Shown: piece by piece, positions 9,327-18,158 of the stretch
Layout: each line of letters begins with the position of its first letter
Position numbering within the stretch: the stretch's first letter is position 1
Assembly: GCA_025153775.1 (NCBI GenBank)
Contig: JAOALC010000004.1
Span: forward strand, 540,308-604,307
Length of the DNA stretch: 64,000 bases
Direction: 5' to 3'
Source of the DNA: SAR92 clade bacterium H231
GTDB lineage: Bacteria > Pseudomonadota > Gammaproteobacteria > Pseudomonadales > Porticoccaceae
Program-made: the position numbers and the translations under genes
Notes under the pieces: model-generated
What the model saw: the letters and a program-made list of their open reading frames with translations, nothing else
Told to the model about the DNA's origin: nothing
The model's database searches: none

Positions 9327-10715
9327 TTATTGTTCAATCATATCGTCCAGCAGTTGATCCAGTTTTTGGCGATCAAGGTGTCTGCCACGAGAAATAACAG
9401 CAGCTATCCGTCGCGTATTATTGATATCTTCTAAAGGGTCTGCGTCGAGCAAGACAATGTCGGCATAGCGACCTGCAGCAATGGAACCGAAGTCATGTTC
9501 AATCTCAAAATATTTGGCGGGGTTCAGCGTTGCCGTTTGTAACGCCGCAAGTGGCGAAAGTCCCACCTTAGCAAAGGTCGATAATTCAAAATGCAAGGCT
9601 AAACCGGGCGCACACAGCTCTATATAAGGCGGATAATCTGTACCTGCCATCAGCCTCACGCCCGCCTTATGCATCAGGCCCACGGTTTCCATAAACCAGG
9701 GACCCCATTGCTGGCGACTTTTCTCAACGTCACTTTCTCCAGGCAGCCCATACGTGTCTATCAGCTCTCGCAACAAGTCCTGAGGTAAGTAGTTGACGGA
9801 ATGCTGGCGTTCAAGGTCTTCACTTAGTCCCAGATCATCGATGCTGGCAATCGCCATGAGTGTGGGGGTATGCCATGTCCCATTGCTGACAAAGCACTGG
9901 ATCAACCTGTCGCGATTTTCCGAATCAAGATCCGATAGTGACAGAGAAACCACCTTTTCCATCGCTTCAAGCAGCTTCCACCCTGCATCCATTGATGTCT
10001 GATTAGCATCCAGTGCAGACACCCTTCTGTCTCTCCACAGATCAGCATCTTTAGTGCAGTCAAACTTCATCCCTGTACATTGGCCACCGAGATGCAGAAT
10101 TTCATAGTGGGGGGCCACCTTAAGCACATCCTCAATGGTCATGCGCGTAGGAACATGCCCGCCAGTTCTCAAGCCATGATGATCGGCTCGTTGCACAATG
10201 GCAGCAAATACCTCTGGCTTTAACATCTCGTAGGTTTTAATCATATGAACACCGGCATCCACCAATTCATCCACCAAGGCATAAGCTTCTTCCGGTGTAT
10301 CAGCAGTAAGGGATTTGGCGCTCCCCCATGGTGGAGAGCTATTTATATAAGGTCCGGAAAACCAAAGCCGCGGTGCAATCGCGCCTGCTTGCTCAGATAT
10401 ATCTCGTAGCATAAGTGTTTTATCCAGCGGTTCGCCTATCATCCGGATACTAGTAACACCCTGAGCAACCAGTAATGCCGGCAGTCGCTCAGCAAGTTGG
10501 GGATATGTCACTGCATGGCACAACATATCCCACAGTCCCGGAATGGCATAGGTCCCCTTAGCATCAATTACTTTGGTGTTTGGCGGGGCTGTTAAGGTGC
10601 CAGGCATAACCACCTGTGTGATCCTATCGCCTTGCGTTAGAATATCTCTGATGCCCTTCACACCAGTGTAGGTGTCGATAACGGTTGCCCCTGTGAGCAT
10701 GATTTCAGCTGACAT
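9327..10715 (-). CDS. Amidohydrolase-superfamily protein with an incomplete HxH metal site
   Basis: A 462-residue imidazolonepropionase-like amidohydrolase. It has the N-terminal small beta domain (ATVIDTYTGVKGIRDILTQG), a TIM barrel and the C-terminal AGRYADIVLLDADPLEDI segment. Family members use HxH, a carboxylated Lys, two His and an Asp to bind one or two metals. Here the first motif reads PGLWDMLCHAV (LCH instead of HxH). The likely Lys (MIKTYE), His (GGHVPT, LHLGG) and Asp (AGTDYPP) are present. GGAG lies about 10 nt before the start. Its gene partners suggest action on an imported compound, but the substrate is unknown. Confidence 0.8.
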   Translation of the reverse strand: MSAEIMLTGATVIDTYTGVKGIRDILTQGDRITQVVMPGTLTAPPNTKVIDAKGTYAIPGLWDMLCHAVTYPQLAERLPALLVAQGVTSIRMIGEPLDKTLMLRDISEQAGAIAPRLWFSGPYINSSPPWGSAKSLTADTPEEAYALVDELVDAGVHMIKTYEMLKPEVFAAIVQRADHHGLRTGGHVPTRMTIEDVLKVAPHYEILHLGGQCTGMKFDCTKDADLWRDRRVSALDANQTSMDAGWKLLEAMEKVVSLSLSDLDSENRDRLIQCFVSNGTWHTPTLMAIASIDDLGLSEDLERQHSVNYLPQDLLRELIDTYGLPGESDVEKSRQQWGPWFMETVGLMHKAGVRLMAGTDYPPYIELCAPGLALHFELSTFAKVGLSPLAALQTATLNPAKYFEIEHDFGSIAAGRYADIVLLDADPLEDINNTRRIAAVISRGRHLDRQKLDQLLDDMIEQ

Positions 10716-10792
10716 CCATAATCTCCATTAATAGCTTTGATTTAATATTCTCTCGAATGCTGAATTTGTGATTATTTCGATAGTATGAAGAC

Positions 10793-10966
10793 TTAAACAT
10801 ATAGGTTAACTGCAGTACTCACCGTATAAGGTTTAAGCCCCTCTATGCCGCCTTCCATACCAAGACTGGATTGATTGTGAGCTTCTAGACCAACATTAAC
10901 GCCACCAATAGAAGGCATAGACGTGCCCATCAAGATAAAGAGCTCGCTATCTAAGCTTTCAGACAG
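10793..10966 (-). pseudogene. Possible C-terminal remnant of an outer-membrane beta-barrel-like gene
   Basis: Between the MFS and amidohydrolase genes an open stretch on the minus strand reads SELFILMGTSMPSIGGVNVG and ends EGLKPYTVSTAVNLYV before a stop at 10793-10795. An in-frame stop at 10967-10969 separates it from HGRSRLSITTATV upstream. Alternating hydrophobic/polar residues ending near a terminal aromatic look like the last strands of a barrel. No start or ribosome binding site is visible. The remaining parts of the 367-bp gap (10716-10792 and 10967-11082) show nothing recognisable. Confidence 0.3.
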
Positions 10967-11082
10967 CTATACCGTGGCGGTTGTAATTGACAATCTAGAT
11001 CGGCCATGCTTCGTATTTATTTCCTTGCTATAGCTTGGATAAAAAAACGTAGAATCAGCGGTGCCCGAAATAATAGGCTTTC

Positions 11083-12471
11083 CTATAGAGTAGTAATTTC
11101 AGTCAAGGAGTCACGCCTTTTCTTCAGTCGCTTGAGGATAATGCTATGGCGGCGAGTACAGATGGGAATAAACGCAATAATCATTATCGAGGTTGCCACA
11201 ATACAAACAGGAATCCAGGTAATAGCTATGCGCAAACCAAATATGGCGTCGTCACTTTGCCCCGACGTAGATGAAGGCTCAAACCCGTACCACCCCACAA
11301 TACCCAAACCAATAGCGCTGCCAATAGCTAAATTGACCTTTGTTACCATGGTAAAAATCGAAAAATAGGTAGCAGCATGGTCAGCACCAAACTTCCAGGA
11401 GCCATAATCGACAATATGACTCAATAGTGAGGGAGCCATAATATTGTTTGAAGCAATACCAACATTAAGGAAAACCATTATCAAGAGCAGAGGAATAAAC
11501 TCTTGGCTTCCGGGTGTTAACATACCTATACAAAAAATACCCATCGCCATCATAGATACACCCAGCATCCATGTTTTTATATTCCCAATGCGATTCGCGG
11601 TTTTATACCAAACACCCAACGCAAACATACTAGAAGCGAGACTAATAACGTAAATCAGTGAAAATTTATCTCCAAGACCAAGATAGGCATCGATATAGAT
11701 AAAATTTAGTGAGGCCCACATGCCCACCCCTGAACCAGACAAAAATACCGCCAGGAGGAAAACCAATAGGGGTTTATTCGTTAATATAATCTTTAGCAGA
11801 GAAAACTCTACCGCTTGATTTTGGATGCAATGGCCATCAACCCTAACACCATCAGGCATCCATTTTATGCAGCTAAACAGTGTGGGTATCAGCAGTACCG
11901 CCGCAAGAAAAAAAGACCACTTAAGCGTCTGCGGGGTAATCTCGGTGGTGTCAAAAAAAGGTAGCTGTGGCAGCGCATAAAACATCAGTGAGCCCGCAAA
12001 CATCATAAAGGAGCGCAAGCCATAGAGTTGATTGCGTCCCCGGGGACATTGGGTTAACTCATTAGGCCAGGCCAGATGAGGAATATCGAAAAGCTTTAAA
12101 GCGAGGTACACAGCAACAAACCAGCTGAGAAAATAGATTGTAGTAACATTTTCAGGTGGTATATAAAGAAAGTACGTACTCAGTAAAAAAAGCAAACTGC
12201 CGAGCACGATAAATGGTTTTCGTTTGCCCGTACGGCGATAGTACCTATCAGAAATATATCCCACCACCGGGTCAGTTACTGCATCTAGCAGGTTAGCAAA
12301 AAATAGCACTGCAGCAATGGATGTTAATGCCAATCCAAAGTACTTGGAATAAATACCTTGTAAAATAAGCAAGGGGCCAAATAGAAAATAGATGGCCGTT
12401 GCCGGCATTGCATAGTTCAGTGCCTGCCGCAGATCTAGCGGGTTACTAGACATCATGGATTGGCCCCGCAA
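11083..12471 (-). CDS. GPH-type MFS transporter (glycoside/cation symporter family)
   Basis: A 462-residue inner-membrane protein with about 12 hydrophobic segments. The family signature DAVTDPVVGYISDRYYRRTG, followed by KRKPFIVLGS in the first cytoplasmic loop, identifies the MFS_2/GPH family, whose members usually import sugars or glycosides, some of them other organic compounds. The true start may be the MMSSNPLDL methionines a few codons in. It sits between the TonB receptor and the hydrolase genes and would move whatever the receptor brings into the periplasm across the inner membrane (inference). Confidence 0.85.
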   Translation of the reverse strand: MRGQSMMSSNPLDLRQALNYAMPATAIYFLFGPLLILQGIYSKYFGLALTSIAAVLFFANLLDAVTDPVVGYISDRYYRRTGKRKPFIVLGSLLFLLSTYFLYIPPENVTTIYFLSWFVAVYLALKLFDIPHLAWPNELTQCPRGRNQLYGLRSFMMFAGSLMFYALPQLPFFDTTEITPQTLKWSFFLAAVLLIPTLFSCIKWMPDGVRVDGHCIQNQAVEFSLLKIILTNKPLLVFLLAVFLSGSGVGMWASLNFIYIDAYLGLGDKFSLIYVISLASSMFALGVWYKTANRIGNIKTWMLGVSMMAMGIFCIGMLTPGSQEFIPLLLIMVFLNVGIASNNIMAPSLLSHIVDYGSWKFGADHAATYFSIFTMVTKVNLAIGSAIGLGIVGWYGFEPSSTSGQSDDAIFGLRIAITWIPVCIVATSIMIIAFIPICTRRHSIILKRLKKRRDSLTEITTL

Positions 12472-12564
12472 TAAAATAATTTATGGATTAACCGGACAAG
12501 TACTCAGCACCGAACCAGGTAATGTTAGTTACCTGATCCGGTGTAAGCAAAATAGAAATAAGTG

Positions 12565-15291
12565 TTAGAAGTGATAGTTGAGATTGACACCAATAGTTCG
12601 AGGGCGCAGCCGGTAGGCCCGTGCAAAGCCTAAAGGAACAAACGCGGTTTCAACCCAGGTAAATTCGTCGGCGTTAGTCAGATTTTTAACATATAAATCA
12701 ATATCAAACTTCTCGAAGTTGATACCGGATTTAAGATTTATCTGACTATAACCACCGGCCTCGGGCTGACCCGGAGTAGGATTGATAACACTGGAGTAAT
12801 CAGAGACATACGCATAGTCCATCCGGGCAAAACTAGCGTGGCCACCGACGTCAAAATTGTATTCAAGACCCATACTAAAATTAAAATCCGCTGATCCAGG
12901 CAAATCATCGCCATCACTACCCAGATTTGGTGCGTCCTCCGTTAACTCTGCAATATTATAGGACGTACCAATGTTCACTAACAATTGCTCTGTCAATCGT
13001 GCCTGAATCTCAAGCTCTACGCCCTGAGATTTTGACGAGCCAGCGTTAAACGTAAAGGTCGCTGCACCACATGTAGAAATGGGTATATTGACCGGCATTC
13101 CCTCCCAATTTATATGGTAGATCGCCGCATTAAAAGTCACTCGGTTATCTAGAAGCCCCAACTTAGCACCCAACTCAAAGCTTGCAGAGGTGTCTGGAGC
13201 TATATTTTTAGGAACCGTCACTCCATCAATAACACCATCTCCATCCGGGTCACACTGAGGAGGCACAATCACTTGGGGTTTGCCCAACCTAAATCCCTCC
13301 GCCCATTGTCCATACAAAAGAACATCATTAGTCGGTTGATAACTTAGATTAAATTTGTAAGTTTGATCCTCGCCTTTTCCAAAGGTTAGATCATTGGCAA
13401 ATTCAAAGCCCAAAAACGAAAGCCGAGTAAGGTTCTCCCGCTCAAATTCGAAATGACGAATCCCAAAAGTGGCTGTTAGATAGTCGGTCAACTGATAGTT
13501 TAATTCACTAAAGACCGACTTTTGCTCGACAGGTACTTCTATATGACCACCAAAGGCTACTTCATCTGGGTTGCCTAGAGCAATATCGCCACTCCATCTA
13601 TCTCCTACTACCCAATCATTTTCTCTATCTTCATAGTAAATCCCCGCCAGCAGTTGTATGGGCCCATCAAAACTCGAAGAAAACCGAAGTTCTTGTACAA
13701 AAACATCAATATCCCGCGTAGAAGACGTACTAAACGGAGTATTAAAATTGAAGATGCTAGCATCTTGCTCGGCTACTGGGTCGCTGCTAACTTTTGATGT
13801 CGAACTTAACAGGCTGCCCCAACCGAAATCGTACTCAAGTACCAAATTTGTAATATCCGTTTTACTCTGCAATGACTCATAGCGACTGCCATCTGGTCCT
13901 ACCTGCAAGCGCGCTTGCTCAAATTCTCCGGCGAGCAAATAATCAACTTCCGGGTAACCGTCCTGCTCGATATCCTGCTGGAGATACATCAAAGTGGCCT
14001 TAAATTCGTCTGTCGGTTTCCACAATGCCGTCAGGCGAAAACCTGTATACTCGTCGCCACCTACATCGTTTCTATCCTGCACAAACCCTCCATTGGGCAC
14101 TGTAGCGGCAATCAAGTTATCAGGCTGGCTGGCACCCACATTGTCGATAAAGCCACTATTATCGAAACGGTATGCCACGGCGCGAATTGCAAGTTTGTCT
14201 TCAATCAGCGGAACATTAAGTATTCCCTGAATCATAGTATTAGAACCACCTTGCTGACCCGTACTAGAAAAACTTGTTGCCACTTTTCCTTCTACTTCTT
14301 GCAAGTTAGGCGCATGGGGAATCACACGAACCGTACCGGCCATGGCACTAGCACCATAAAGCGTGCCCTGAGGGCCGCGTAATACTTCGATACGCTGGAT
14401 ATCGACCAGCTTGATATCTGCACTTCCACCTGTTTCGCCTGCACTAGCCGCCGAAAGCCCTGTTAAAGGCGTTTCACCAAAGTAAACACCTGCCGTCGAG
14501 TCCTCGATTTGTGGATCAGCTGTCATTCCCCTGATCACAACGCTGTTTTGCGATGCACCTCTGTCCTGAAAGGTAACTCCCGGCATACCTCGCAAATAAT
14601 CGTCCATTCCTACTAGATTTCGCTTGTCTATAGTATCGTCGGACAATGCAGAAATACTCATCGCCGTATCCTGCAAACTCTGCTCCCGCTTATTCGCTGT
14701 CACAATAATCTCATCAATCCTACCCTGCGCCGTGGCAGCCTCATCGCCCTGCGCCAACGCGGAACCCACTCCACCAGCGGTGGCAAATAGCCCTACCATG
14801 GTGGCTAATACATTTTTCCTTTTGCTTGTATTCATGCTCTTCCCCTTAGTTTGATCAACCTGAGTGATAAGCAGATGACCCTCTGCGCTGAAGTTGCCTT
14901 CGAGGCCGGTGTTGGCAAGAAGCACAGCTACCGCACGGGGTACTGAGTACACTCCCTGTAAGGTATTTGTCTTGTGGTCTTTAACCCGGTTAAAGGGGTA
15001 GATCACTGTGACATTGGCCTGTTGCCCAAACACTAGCAACGCGTCATCGGCTGTTTGCCGGGGAATATTAAAGGTTACCGTTTGGCTGGCCGCTGACTGG
15101 GGCTGTGGTGCAAGCCTGTCGTTGGCATGGCCTGGTAACGCTAGACTGATCAGGGCTGTCACAAGCAGTCGCTGGAGCCACTGCGTTGTTCGGCTTTGAT
15201 AGCTGGAAATACCGTCCCGGCTTGTGACCCTGCACACAGAATCTGCTGTGAGTTTTTGCTGGGTTACGAAGATAAGAGACAGTAGATGCAT
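12565..15291 (-). CDS. TonB-dependent receptor with N-terminal STN signalling domain
   Basis: A 908-residue protein. A first signal peptide (about residues 37-56, RLLVTALISLALPGHA) is followed by an STN domain (about residues 68-143, VTFNIPRQTADDALLVFGQQ). Then comes a second signal-peptide-like stretch starting at internal Met 153 (MNTSKRKNVLATMVGLFATA), a TonB box/plug (GRIDEIIVTANKREQSLQD, YLRGMPGVTFQDRG, IEVLRGPQGTLYG) and a 22-strand-type barrel ending in NLNYHF. STN receptors signal through FecR to FecI, both encoded immediately upstream. The internal start at 14835 has its own good ribosome binding site. Confidence 0.93.
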   Translation of the reverse strand: MHLLSLIFVTQQKLTADSVCRVTSRDGISSYQSRTTQWLQRLLVTALISLALPGHANDRLAPQPQSAASQTVTFNIPRQTADDALLVFGQQANVTVIYPFNRVKDHKTNTLQGVYSVPRAVAVLLANTGLEGNFSAEGHLLITQVDQTKGKSMNTSKRKNVLATMVGLFATAGGVGSALAQGDEAATAQGRIDEIIVTANKREQSLQDTAMSISALSDDTIDKRNLVGMDDYLRGMPGVTFQDRGASQNSVVIRGMTADPQIEDSTAGVYFGETPLTGLSAASAGETGGSADIKLVDIQRIEVLRGPQGTLYGASAMAGTVRVIPHAPNLQEVEGKVATSFSSTGQQGGSNTMIQGILNVPLIEDKLAIRAVAYRFDNSGFIDNVGASQPDNLIAATVPNGGFVQDRNDVGGDEYTGFRLTALWKPTDEFKATLMYLQQDIEQDGYPEVDYLLAGEFEQARLQVGPDGSRYESLQSKTDITNLVLEYDFGWGSLLSSTSKVSSDPVAEQDASIFNFNTPFSTSSTRDIDVFVQELRFSSSFDGPIQLLAGIYYEDRENDWVVGDRWSGDIALGNPDEVAFGGHIEVPVEQKSVFSELNYQLTDYLTATFGIRHFEFERENLTRLSFLGFEFANDLTFGKGEDQTYKFNLSYQPTNDVLLYGQWAEGFRLGKPQVIVPPQCDPDGDGVIDGVTVPKNIAPDTSASFELGAKLGLLDNRVTFNAAIYHINWEGMPVNIPISTCGAATFTFNAGSSKSQGVELEIQARLTEQLLVNIGTSYNIAELTEDAPNLGSDGDDLPGSADFNFSMGLEYNFDVGGHASFARMDYAYVSDYSSVINPTPGQPEAGGYSQINLKSGINFEKFDIDLYVKNLTNADEFTWVETAFVPLGFARAYRLRPRTIGVNLNYHF
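14833..14847 (-). promoter_or_regulatory. Internal ribosome binding site and start codon in the TonB receptor gene
   Basis: On the minus strand AAGGGGAAGAGC directly precedes an in-frame ATG (14835-14833). The encoded peptide from this ATG is a complete signal peptide: MNTSKRKN basic region, hydrophobic core, AGGVGSALAQ cleavage region. Initiation here would yield a standard receptor without the STN domain. Confidence 0.55.
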
Positions 15292-15438
15292 GGTTTACCC
15301 TTAGTCTGTTTTGTAGTTTTTTAATTTTTGTTTATGGGGCTGGCGATTATTTTGCGAGCCACACAACCGGCCAAGCGGTTTGTGGCAGGCTGTTTGTGTT
15401 GCCTGTAGCATCTGTGGCCTGGCTGGTGCTGGCACGCG

Positions 15439-16563
15439 CTACTCTATGGCGGACAGGCGCAGCTGGGAGCCTGTCTGTTCTAGCTTTAGGTCTAGGCTCT
15501 TGCTGATGCTGGCCAGTAGGCCGTGTATGTCGTCGGTTTTGTAGTGGCCACCCACACGAATGTCTTTGATGCTGGGGTCGCTAATAACCAGGGTTTTGTC
15601 GGTGTATCGAGCTATCTCCTGCAGGGCCTGCTCTAGGGTTTCGCCTTTAAATATAAGAGCGCCCTGCTGCCAGGCGAGCTTTTGCTCTAGCACTGGGGGC
15701 AATGGGGTTTGGGTGGCTTTGATGACTTTGTTGTACTGCACAGATTTGCCGGCATGGACTATTTTTTCTTGGTTGGCGGGCGGGCTCTGGGGGCCCTTGA
15801 GTGCTGGGCTGGGGTTTTTATCTGGCTCTATGTCGGCAAATACTTTGACGGTGCCCTCGGTCACTGTGACATCTATGCTCTGGTTGCTGGGGCTGCCGGC
15901 GCTGAGGTAGCGCACGTTAAAGGCTGTACCCACGGCCCATACCATGCCTTCACCGGCGTACACCATAAAGGGGCGCTGGGGGTTTTTGGCGACATCGAAG
16001 TGGGCTTCGCCGCGCAATAAATAAATATGTCGCCGGTCGCTGTTGTAGTCCACTCTGAGTTCGCTGTTGGTGTTGAGGGTGATCTGGGTGCCGTCTGGCA
16101 GTGCGTAGCTGGCTTGCTGACCAATATCGGTTTCAAAATGGTTGGGGCTGTGGCTGCCAATAAACACAGCCACCAGCGCTAAGGCGGCCAGAGTTGGGGC
16201 CCAGGCTTTGGGCTGCTGCAGGCGTTGCAGCAGTTGGGTTAGCTGGGTTTTGACTGTTGCGGCTATACCAGCCTGCGCTGGCATAATGGGTTGGCTGGCG
16301 GGCATTGGGGTTGCTGGCTGCATGGGGAAGAGTTCGGCGAGCTCTTGCAATATGCCCATGGAGTCCCAGTTGTGGGCCAGTTGTTGCAGGTAGTTGCGGT
16401 GAAAGCTGCTGGTGGCTGCCCATTGCTGCAGCTCTGCAATCTGTTGCTGGCTTAACTGGCCCTGGTCAATTTTGGCTATCCAGGCACCCGCCTCTTGTTT
16501 AATTGTGGCTCGGTCTCTAAATTCTGTAATGTTGCTGCTGTTAGCTGCTCTGTGGTTAGCCAT
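15439..16563 (-). CDS. fecR: FecR-family transmembrane sensor/anti-sigma factor
   Basis: Transmits the receptor signal across the inner membrane to the ECF sigma factor. I place the start at ATG 16563 (MANHRAANSSNITEF), which overlaps the fecI stop by 8 nt; a longer frame to 16659 lies wholly within fecI. Domains: N-terminal DUF4880-type cytoplasmic anti-sigma region (AGAWIAKIDQGQLSQQQIAE), one membrane span (TLAALALVAVFIG), the FecR domain (YALPDGTQITLNTNSELRVD) and a C-terminal STN-like segment (ALQEIARYTDKTLVISDPSI). About 374 residues. Confidence 0.92.
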   Translation of the reverse strand: MANHRAANSSNITEFRDRATIKQEAGAWIAKIDQGQLSQQQIAELQQWAATSSFHRNYLQQLAHNWDSMGILQELAELFPMQPATPMPASQPIMPAQAGIAATVKTQLTQLLQRLQQPKAWAPTLAALALVAVFIGSHSPNHFETDIGQQASYALPDGTQITLNTNSELRVDYNSDRRHIYLLRGEAHFDVAKNPQRPFMVYAGEGMVWAVGTAFNVRYLSAGSPSNQSIDVTVTEGTVKVFADIEPDKNPSPALKGPQSPPANQEKIVHAGKSVQYNKVIKATQTPLPPVLEQKLAWQQGALIFKGETLEQALQEIARYTDKTLVISDPSIKDIRVGGHYKTDDIHGLLASISKSLDLKLEQTGSQLRLSAIE

Positions 16564-17179
16564 GATAACGCCCGCCGTGGTTAGCCCCCGATTGAGTTGG
16601 TTGGGTTGCCAGGGCCTCCTGTTCGTCTTGCTCGGCCATGTAGTCGGTGCAGCGAACAATGGCTTTTGTGAGATGGGCCTCTACGGTTTTTAAGCTTATG
16701 CCCATCTGCTCGGCAATCTCTTTTTGCGTGTAGCCATAGACTCTGCGCAATATATACACACGCTGACATTTGATGGGTAGCTGGCGCACTGCGCGACAAA
16801 ACAGCTCGAAGCGCTGCCGCGACTCAAACTGCTGTTCCATGGTCGGCGTTATCTGTGAGACCGGTTCGGCGTCTGTATCCCCTAGTGCATCTGTGAGCCG
16901 GTAGTCACTTTTGCTGAGGCGGTTGAGGGCGAGGTTTTTTACGGTTTGGTACATGTAAGACTTGGGGTGCAATATTTCACGGTGCTGTTTGGCCTCTATT
17001 ACCTTTACAAAGGCTTCTTGCACCACGTCTTCGATTTCCTGGGGGGTTTTAAAGTAGCGGTAGGCGAAACGCATTAATGAGGTGCGCAGGCCCATATAGA
17101 TACCGGCCATATCCGTGCGGTCGGCTGTGGATTGATTTTCGGTGTGTGGCTGTTTGCCCCGACGCTTTTGCTCGGCCAT
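16556..17179 (-). CDS. fecI: FecI-type ECF RNA polymerase sigma factor
   Basis: A 207-residue sigma-70 family protein. Region 2 is visible as FAYRYFKTPQEIEDVVQEAF and region 4 as LPIKCQRVYILRRVYGYTQK followed by EIAEQMGISLKTVEAHLTKA. The combination with downstream fecR and an STN TonB receptor defines a cell-surface signalling system. It is predicted to activate the receptor operon when the ligand binds. It is the first gene of the minus-strand locus. Confidence 0.93.
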   Translation of the reverse strand: MAEQKRRGKQPHTENQSTADRTDMAGIYMGLRTSLMRFAYRYFKTPQEIEDVVQEAFVKVIEAKQHREILHPKSYMYQTVKNLALNRLSKSDYRLTDALGDTDAEPVSQITPTMEQQFESRQRFELFCRAVRQLPIKCQRVYILRRVYGYTQKEIAEQMGISLKTVEAHLTKAIVRCTDYMAEQDEQEALATQPTQSGANHGGRYHG

Positions 17180-17355
17180 TCCTTGGTGCCTGCGATAGTG
17201 CCTGTATCACTGCTTTTACAGTAACGCTGATAAGCCTACTCACAACCCCTGCGAGCAGACCCTCCCTCTACTAAACATAGACTAGTTTTGGGTTTTTTGG
17301 GGTGTAGGTTTGTTTAGGCAAATTTTATATGCATCCCGCGGCAAAGGATGCTATT

Positions 17356-17400
17356 GTGTATACACGTTATAGTCCGTATTATTTTATAATTCGTATATAC
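17356..17400 (+). promoter_or_regulatory. Probable toxin-antitoxin promoter/operator
   Basis: Two perfect palindromes, GTGTATACAC (17356-17365) and GTATATAC (17393-17400), flank a TATAAT hexamer at 17385-17390, directly upstream of the toxin gene. A related CGTATATACA recurs at 17694-17703, near the end of the toxin gene. Such sites are typical operators bound by the antitoxin (inference). Confidence 0.5.
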
Positions 17401-17425
17401 ACTTTCTTCAAGGAATGAAGATGCA

Positions 17426-17719
17426 ATGGCTCATTATCCATTTAAAATGTCTGCGAAAATAAAGGCCAAACTAGCCGACAAGCATAAGGTGGCCCCAAGA
17501 GAGGTTGCAGAATGCTTTTACAATAGAACCTCTGCAACTTTAATAGACAAGCGCGAAGCACATCGCACTGACCCTCCGACGGAATGGTTTATAGCAAAAA
17601 CCGACAGAGGCAGAGAGTTAAAGATTATATTTATTCTTGTCGATGGCGTTATATATCTAAAGTCTGCATTTGATGCAGATAAACAATCAATTCGTATATA
17701 CAAATCAAAGGTCAACTAA
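17426..17719 (+). CDS. Small BrnT-like toxin-family protein
   Basis: A 97-residue protein with KMSAKIKAKLADKHKVAPRE, AECFYNRTSATLIDKREAHR and TDPPTEWFIAKTDRGRELKI. It resembles a family of 90-100 residue proteins often labelled ADP-ribosyl-(dinitrogen reductase) hydrolase, apparently mis-named, and related in layout to BrnT ribonuclease toxins. AAGGA lies 11 nt before the ATG. The next gene begins 1 nt after its stop and encodes a likely antitoxin. Toxin function is inferred from that pairing. Confidence 0.65.
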   Translation: MAHYPFKMSAKIKAKLADKHKVAPREVAECFYNRTSATLIDKREAHRTDPPTEWFIAKTDRGRELKIIFILVDGVIYLKSAFDADKQSIRIYKSKVN

Positions 17720-17720
17720 T

Positions 17721-18056
17721 ATGTCTAAGAACATACCAGGTACAGACGCGCACTGGGAAGACGGTACGCTGGGCACTTCACTGGAGCATGCTGAAATTTC
17801 ACCAAACAGGCTCGAGGATATTGATGATGCATTGGCCATGCAGTCAATCTCTATTCGACTTAGCCGGTCATTAATCGATGACCTCAAAATACTCGCCGAA
17901 ATTAACGATCTTGGCTACCAACCTTTGATTCGACGTGTTTTGACGCGTTTTGTAGAAGGTGAAACAAAACAACTGTTGAGAGACAACGCCAGCCTGCTCA
18001 GAAAAAAGGGTGTCAAAACCTCAGATCATACACAGAGCGATAAAAAACGGGCTTGA
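17721..18056 (+). CDS. Probable antitoxin, BrnA/CopG-like
   Basis: Starts at ATG 17721, one base after the toxin stop; a longer frame from 17670 would run through the toxin. The 111-residue product carries a ribbon-helix-helix-like segment (MQSISIRLSRSLIDDLKILA, then GYQPLIRRVLTRFV) typical of DNA-binding antitoxins such as BrnA, and a charged tail. It should bind both the upstream toxin and the palindromes before it. The frame is intact. Expression likely depends on the toxin mRNA. Confidence 0.7.
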   Translation: MSKNIPGTDAHWEDGTLGTSLEHAEISPNRLEDIDDALAMQSISIRLSRSLIDDLKILAEINDLGYQPLIRRVLTRFVEGETKQLLRDNASLLRKKGVKTSDHTQSDKKRA

Positions 18057-18158
18057 GGGGTATCTATCAGGTGAGATGCAGCGGGAGGCGTTATAGCTGG
18101 CGTCTTATTGAGCAGTGGGGAATATCTGCAGAGGCTTCTCCTATACAAAAATATGCGC

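Noticed and set aside
11006..11368. 120-codon plus-strand ORF overlapping the MFS gene 3' end
   Set aside because: Antisense to conserved transporter sequence, with no family match.
16563..16659. Upstream extension of fecR to 16659
   Set aside because: The extra residues lie entirely within fecI; ATG 16563 fits the conserved FecR N-terminus and an 8-nt overlap.
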